9,056 nucleotides of DNA from Acidobacteriota bacterium (lineage in GTDB: Bacteria > Acidobacteriota > Vicinamibacteria > Vicinamibacterales > UBA8438), in NCBI GenBank assembly GCA_011523485.1, contig WTGR01000250.1:1-9056 (forward strand), in the 5' to 3' direction. The notes below the pieces were generated by a model. The model was not told the DNA's origin. It searched no databases and worked only from the letters and a program-made list of their open reading frames with translations. How positions within the stretch are numbered: the stretch's first letter is position 1; each line of letters opens with the position of its first letter. A program made the translations under genes and the position numbers. Shown here one piece after another: positions 5,491 through 9,056 of the stretch.

Positions 5491-7059
5491 ATGAACGAAC
5501 AGCCCGCCGAGTCGACCGATTACGCAGGGGCGCCCACCAGGGTCCTGCTGGTTGCCGTCTTCACCATCGCCACCTGCGGGCTGATCTACGAGTTGCTGGC
5601 CGGCACGATCGCCAGCTACCTGCTGGGCGACAGCGTCACGCAGTTCTCGACGGTCATCGGCGTCTATCTGTTCTCGATGGGGGTGGGATCGTACCTGTCG
5701 CGCTACTTCCAGCGGGATCTGATTACCCGCTTCATCGAGATCGAGATCCTGGTCGGCCTCGTGGGCGGCCTGTCGTCGCCGGTCCTGTTCTTCGCGTTCG
5801 GCGAGGTCGCCGTGTTCCGCGTCGTGCTCTACGCGTGGGTCACCGCCACCGGCGTGCTGGTGGGCCTGGAGATCCCGTTCCTGATCCGTATCCTGAAGGA
5901 CGAGTTCCCGCTGCACGACCTGGTCTCGCGGGTGCTGTCCCTCGACTACCTGGGGGCGCTGGCCGCGTCGCTGCTGTTTCCGTTGTGGCTCGTGCCGCAG
6001 GTCGGCCTGATGCGCTCGTCGTTCGTCTTCGGGGGCCTCAACGTCCTCGTCGCGGTCTGGACCTGCCACGTCTTCCGCCGGCAGCACGGCCGGCCGCGGC
6101 TCACCGCGCAGGCCTACGCCGCGCTCGGGGTGCTGGTGCTCGGCGCGGTGTTCTCCGACGATCTGGTGGACTGGTCGGAGCGGCGGCTCTACGACGACCC
6201 GGTCGTCCTGTCGCGCACGTCGCCCTACCAGCGCATCGTGCTGACCCGAGGAGACGGCGGCGTGCAGCTCTTCCTGGACGGCAACCTGCAGTTCTCGTCC
6301 CTGGACGAGTACCGCTACCACGAGGCGCTCGTGCATCCGGGGCTGGCCTCGGTCCGCGACCCGCGCCGGGTGCTGGTGCTGGGCGGCGGCGACGGGATGG
6401 CGGTCCGCGAGATCCTGAAGGACGACCGCGTCGAGGCGGTCACGCTGGTCGATCTCGACCCGCTGATGACGGAGATCTTCCGAGACCACGAGGCGTTCGC
6501 CGCGCTCAACGACTACGCGCTGCGGTCGCCCCGGGTCGACGTGATCAATGCCGATGCGTTCGTGTGGGTCGAGTCGGATGCGAGCCGCTACGACCTCATC
6601 GTGGTCGACTTCCCGGATCCGCGCACCTACTCGTTGGGGAAGCTCTACACGACCACCTTCTATCGGCGGCTCCGGGAGCGCCTGAACCCGGGCGGCGCGG
6701 CCGCGCTCCAGAGCACCTCGCCGCTGGTGTCCCGGCAGGCGTTCTGGTGCATCGTCGAGACCGTTCGCGCCGCCGGGCTGCGCGCCGTCCCGTACCACGC
6801 CCCGGTGCCGACCTTCGGCGAATGGGGCTACGTGCTCGCGTCGCACGAGCCGCTGCCGGAGCGGGGCGCGTTCCCGCCGGGGTTGCGGTTCCTCACACCG
6901 GGGATCGCGGAAACGCTGTTCACCTTCCCGGCCGACATGGACGCGGTACCGGTGGAAGTGAACCAACTGAACAACCAGATCCTGGTGCAGTACCACGCGG
7001 CCGGGTGGGAGCGGTACGCGCGCGGCGGGAGCGGTACGCGCGGGGACGCGCGGCGATGA
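5491..7059 (+). CDS. speE: Membrane-anchored spermidine-synthase-like polyamine aminopropyltransferase
   Basis: 522 residues. Known relatives transfer an aminopropyl group from decarboxylated SAM to putrescine or a similar amine. Residues of about 17-225 hold seven predicted membrane helices (roughly 17-42, 54-70, 81-104, 108-135, 144-169, 171-195, 204-225), as in the membrane-fused class of the family. The catalytic part follows: SPYQRIVLTR (244-253), LDGNLQFSSLDEYRYHEA (262-279), the SAM-fold loop VLGGGDG (296-302), VDLDP (320-324), NADAF (353-357), the catalytic acidic motif DFPDP (Asp373 and Asp376; DSTDP or DSSDP is more usual) and LNPGG. FGEWGYVLAS (442-451) is also typical. The C-terminal tail from about 507 comes from a 20-bp tandem duplication. 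No Shine-Dalgarno precedes the ATG. The stop overlaps the next gene by 4 bp, so the two are coupled. No SAM decarboxylase lies in the window, so the true donor and acceptor are unproven. Confidence 0.92.
   Translation: MNEQPAESTDYAGAPTRVLLVAVFTIATCGLIYELLAGTIASYLLGDSVTQFSTVIGVYLFSMGVGSYLSRYFQRDLITRFIEIEILVGLVGGLSSPVLFFAFGEVAVFRVVLYAWVTATGVLVGLEIPFLIRILKDEFPLHDLVSRVLSLDYLGALAASLLFPLWLVPQVGLMRSSFVFGGLNVLVAVWTCHVFRRQHGRPRLTAQAYAALGVLVLGAVFSDDLVDWSERRLYDDPVVLSRTSPYQRIVLTRGDGGVQLFLDGNLQFSSLDEYRYHEALVHPGLASVRDPRRVLVLGGGDGMAVREILKDDRVEAVTLVDLDPLMTEIFRDHEAFAALNDYALRSPRVDVINADAFVWVESDASRYDLIVVDFPDPRTYSLGKLYTTTFYRRLRERLNPGGAAALQSTSPLVSRQAFWCIVETVRAAGLRAVPYHAPVPTFGEWGYVLASHEPLPERGAFPPGLRFLTPGIAETLFTFPADMDAVPVEVNQLNNQILVQYHAAGWERYARGGSGTRGDARR
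7007..7046. repeat. 20-bp tandem duplication at the synthase/oxidase junction
   Basis: GGGAGCGGTACGCGCG occurs at 7007-7022 and again at 7027-7042, a 20-bp period with only the last 4 bases of each unit differing. It spans the C-terminal codons of the aminopropyltransferase and ends 10 bases before the ATG of the oxidase. The period is not a multiple of three, so it changes the reading frame. Confidence 0.9.
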
Positions 7060-8795
7060 AGGCGCCGCCCGAATCCGCGCGCGGCGCGCTTCCCCGCCTC
7101 ACGCGACGGGATCTGCTGCGGATCGGGCCCGGCGCCGCGGCGGCGCTGGCGTTGGGCTGTGCGCCGCGGCCGCCGTCCCCCGGGAACCGGGCGCTCGACG
7201 CCGGCCGCATCACGGGACGCATCGTCGGCGCGTCGCACCGCGTCGGCCATCGGCTGCGGAACGGCACGTTTCCCGAGCCGGGACTGATCCGCGACGTGCC
7301 GGTCGCCATCGTGGGCGCCGGCATCGCCGGACTGTCGGCCGGCTGGAAGCTGGCCGGGAGCGGCTTTCGCGACTTCGTGGTGCTGGAGCTCGAGCCGGAG
7401 CCGGGCGGCAACGCGCGATGGGGCGAGAACGCCGTCTCGGCCTACCCGTGGGGCGCCCACTACCTGCCCGTGCCGACCGCCGAATCGACCGCGGTGCGCG
7501 AGCTGGTCGCGGAGATGGGGCTGGTCCGGGATAGCGGGCCGGACGGCGAGCCGATCTACGACCCGCGGCATCTGTGCCACGCCCCGCAGGAGCGTGTCTT
7601 CATCGACGGCCGGTGGCGCGAGGGGCTGTCGGCACGCGGCATCGTCGAAGCGGACGGCGAGGCCACAGGCGGCGCCGGGGAGGCCCTCGCGGCGTTCGAG
7701 GCGCAGGTGCGGCGGTACCGCGACTATCGGGATTCGCAGGGCCGCAGGGCGTTCGCGCTGCCGGTCGCCGCCGCGACGACCGATCCGCAGATCCTGGCGC
7801 TGGACCGCATCTCGATGCGCGAGTACTTCGACCGCGCCGGCTGGGACTCGCCCCGGCTCCGCTGGTACGTCGACTACTGCTGCCGCGACGACTACGGCTG
7901 CACGCTCGACACCACGTCGGCCTGGGCGGGGTGGCACTATTTCTGCTCGCGCCCCGCCGACGTCGAGTACCTGACCTGGCCCGAGGGCAACGGCCGCATC
8001 GTCCGGCACCTGCTGGACCGCATCGAGGGCCGCATCCGCACCGGCATGCTGGTCTACCGGGTACAGCCGATCGGGGGAGTACCGCGCGCGGGCGCAGCGG
8101 TCGGCGGCTCGCAGACCGGAGTGGCGGCGGCGGGCTCCGGAACGGCCGGCGTCGACATCGACGTGCTGGACACTCGCGACGAGACGACCGTGCGGTTCCG
8201 GGCACGCCGGTGCATCTACGCGCTTCCGCGTTTCACCGCGCCCCGCGTCATCGACGGATACCCGCCGGCCGGCAGCGAGGCGTTCACCTACAGTCCGTGG
8301 ATGGTCGCGAACCTGACGGTGGATCGCCTGCCGGAGGGTGCGGCCTGGGACAACGTGCTCTACGACAGCCCGTCGCTGGGCTACGTGGTCGCGACCCACC
8401 AGGACCTGCGGATGACGACCGGACGCAGCGTGCTCACCTACTATCTGCCCCTCGCGGCGGCGAACCCCGCGACGGCCCGGGCGTGGATGCTGGAGCGGGA
8501 GTGGCGCGACTGGGTGTCGCTGATCCTCGCCGACCTCGGGCAGGCCCACCCCGGCATCGAGTCGACGGTGACGCACGCCGACGTGATGTTATGGGGCCAC
8601 GCGATGATACGTCCCGTCCCCGGCTTCGCGTGGGGCGCCGCGCGCCGGGAGGCAGCGGCGCCCCGCGGCCCGATCCGCTTCGCGCACTCCGACATGAGCG
8701 GACTCTCGCTCTTCGAGGAGGCCCAGTACCACGGCGTCCGCGCGGCCGAAGCGGTCATGCGCGACCTCGGCCACCCGTTCTCCAGCTCGCTCTGA
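7056..8795 (+). CDS. Tat-signal FAD-dependent amine-oxidase-like oxidoreductase
   Basis: 579 residues. The ATG at 7056 overlaps the previous stop (ATGA) and puts a twin-arginine signal at the N-terminus: TRRDLLRIG (R17-R18), an alanine-rich core, and Cys35 in LALGC, a possible though non-ideal lipobox. The frame stays open far upstream, but that part is the shadow of the preceding gene. The dinucleotide-binding fold starts at VPVAIVGAGIAGLSAG (81-96, GxGxxG at 87-92), with the acidic end of strand 2 at ELEPEPGGNA (111-120). The C-terminal FAD segment is FAHSDMSGLSLFEEAQYHG (542-560). Other marks are a cysteine cluster (DYCCRDDYGC, 273-282) and a Gly/Ala-rich stretch at about 341-365 that looks like a surface insertion. 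The fold matches flavin amine oxidases and phytoene-desaturase-like enzymes. Tat export suits a protein folded around FAD. Pairing with the aminopropyltransferase suggests oxidation of a polyamine or a product of that enzyme outside the cytoplasm; the substrate is inferred. Confidence 0.92.
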   Translation: MKAPPESARGALPRLTRRDLLRIGPGAAAALALGCAPRPPSPGNRALDAGRITGRIVGASHRVGHRLRNGTFPEPGLIRDVPVAIVGAGIAGLSAGWKLAGSGFRDFVVLELEPEPGGNARWGENAVSAYPWGAHYLPVPTAESTAVRELVAEMGLVRDSGPDGEPIYDPRHLCHAPQERVFIDGRWREGLSARGIVEADGEATGGAGEALAAFEAQVRRYRDYRDSQGRRAFALPVAAATTDPQILALDRISMREYFDRAGWDSPRLRWYVDYCCRDDYGCTLDTTSAWAGWHYFCSRPADVEYLTWPEGNGRIVRHLLDRIEGRIRTGMLVYRVQPIGGVPRAGAAVGGSQTGVAAAGSGTAGVDIDVLDTRDETTVRFRARRCIYALPRFTAPRVIDGYPPAGSEAFTYSPWMVANLTVDRLPEGAAWDNVLYDSPSLGYVVATHQDLRMTTGRSVLTYYLPLAAANPATARAWMLEREWRDWVSLILADLGQAHPGIESTVTHADVMLWGHAMIRPVPGFAWGAARREAAAPRGPIRFAHSDMSGLSLFEEAQYHGVRAAEAVMRDLGHPFSSSL

Positions 8796-8799
8796 CTGT

Positions 8800-9056
8800 T
8801 TACGCCGTCGCCATGCCCATCTTCTTCTTCAATTCCGCCAGCGCGTCCGCCCCGGAGCTGGGCGAGGGCGCCGACAGGGCCTTGTCGATGTCCTCCTCGA
8901 TCGTGCCGCCGACGTCGGCGAGCTGGTCGTAGGCCTCGGCCAGCGATTCCTCCTCCTGGACCTTGTGCTTCATCTTCTCCAGCATGGCCACGGTGCCGCT
9001 CGCGTCGGCGCCGGCGAGCTGCTGGTTGATCTTGCGCATCGACGACGCGGTGCGCG
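8800..9056 (-). CDS. PspA/IM30-family envelope-stress protein, C-terminal part (5' end beyond window)
   Basis: The last 84 residues of a protein whose frame stays open to the window edge. PspA/IM30 proteins are coiled-coil membrane-remodelling proteins that bind damaged inner membrane. What is seen is a charged helical stretch (LEKMKHKVQEEESLAEAYDQLA), a less conserved linker, a Pro/Ser-rich break (APSPSSGA), and a final helix ALAELKKKMGM that matches the LxxLKxKM ending common in PspA relatives. An internal ATG at 9039 would give a 79-residue protein, but the helical pattern continues upstream of it (TASS), so a truncated view of a longer gene is more likely. The stop lies 4 bp from the stop of the converging oxidase gene. 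I judge the family from the C-terminal pattern and from the neighbours; a different coiled-coil protein remains possible. Confidence 0.65.
   Translation of the reverse strand, partial: RTASSMRKINQQLAGADASGTVAMLEKMKHKVQEEESLAEAYDQLADVGGTIEEDIDKALSAPSPSSGADALAELKKKMGMATA

Noticed and set aside
5279..5494. Small 71-codon plus-strand frame ending ATGA over the aminopropyltransferase start
   Set aside because: TTG start with GGAGG only 2 bases away, no recognisable protein character, and it crosses the inverted repeat. A coupled leader peptide cannot be excluded but is not supported.
5179..6996. 605-codon minus-strand open frame opposite the aminopropyltransferase
   Set aside because: Mirror frame of a GC-rich gene (His/Arg/Asp/Gln-rich), with no signal, motif or ribosome binding site.
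5835..7055. Upstream extension of the FAD oxidoreductase to a 986-residue protein
   Set aside because: The added part is the aminopropyltransferase read in another frame. The ATG at 7056 gives a proper Tat signal and an ATGA overlap.
6828..8576. 582-codon minus-strand open frame opposite the FAD oxidoreductase
   Set aside because: Shadow of the real gene; no domain pattern.
7574..8932. 452-codon plus-strand frame overlapping the FAD oxidoreductase and the PspA-like gene
   Set aside because: Shifted shadow frame with Arg/Pro/Gly-rich composition; it crosses two real genes.
8800..9039. Independent 79-residue minus-strand protein starting at 9039
   Set aside because: The frame stays open to the window edge with continuing helical character, and it resembles the C-terminus of a longer PspA-type protein.

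Overview
The window is very GC-rich, and nearly every gene in it encodes a secreted, lipid-anchored or membrane protein. The mix of Tat-type lipoproteins, a DUF2911 lipoprotein, an M28 peptidase with an inserted PA-like region and a peptide-amidase-like enzyme suits an environmental Acidobacteriota genome, perhaps Vicinamibacteria. That assignment is an impression from gene content and style. There is no rRNA, tRNA or other phylogenetic marker here, and no mobile element or CRISPR array.

Left part (1-4349, all minus strand). Four genes read leftwards from about 4349: a small secreted protein of unknown function, an M28 zinc metallopeptidase (10 bp after it), then after 91 bp a DUF2911 lipoprotein, and 2 bp later a Tat-exported amidase-signature hydrolase that runs off the left edge. 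The spacing suggests one or two transcripts for breakdown of peptides or amides in the cell envelope.

Middle (4350-5490). A 185-bp divergent regulatory region carries a strong Shine-Dalgarno and a possible leader pseudoknot. It precedes a secreted, all-helical, histidine-rich protein with two copies of an H-x16-H-x2-H unit and one C-terminal EF-hand calcium loop. Two strong hairpins follow its stop codon. A 308-bp non-coding stretch then ends in a 10-bp inverted repeat just upstream of the next gene.

Right part (5491-9056). A membrane-embedded spermidine-synthase-like aminopropyltransferase (seven predicted membrane helices plus a SAM-fold catalytic domain) overlaps by 4 bp (ATGA) a Tat-signal FAD-dependent amine-oxidase-like protein. 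Converging on them with only 4 bp between stop codons is the 3' end of what looks like a PspA/IM30 envelope-stress gene. Together these resemble an envelope-stress module that makes and oxidises a polyamine or similar amine at the membrane. This is the best candidate here for an under-described system. A 20-bp tandem duplication at the synthase/oxidase junction sets the reading frame: with one copy the two genes would be a single open frame.
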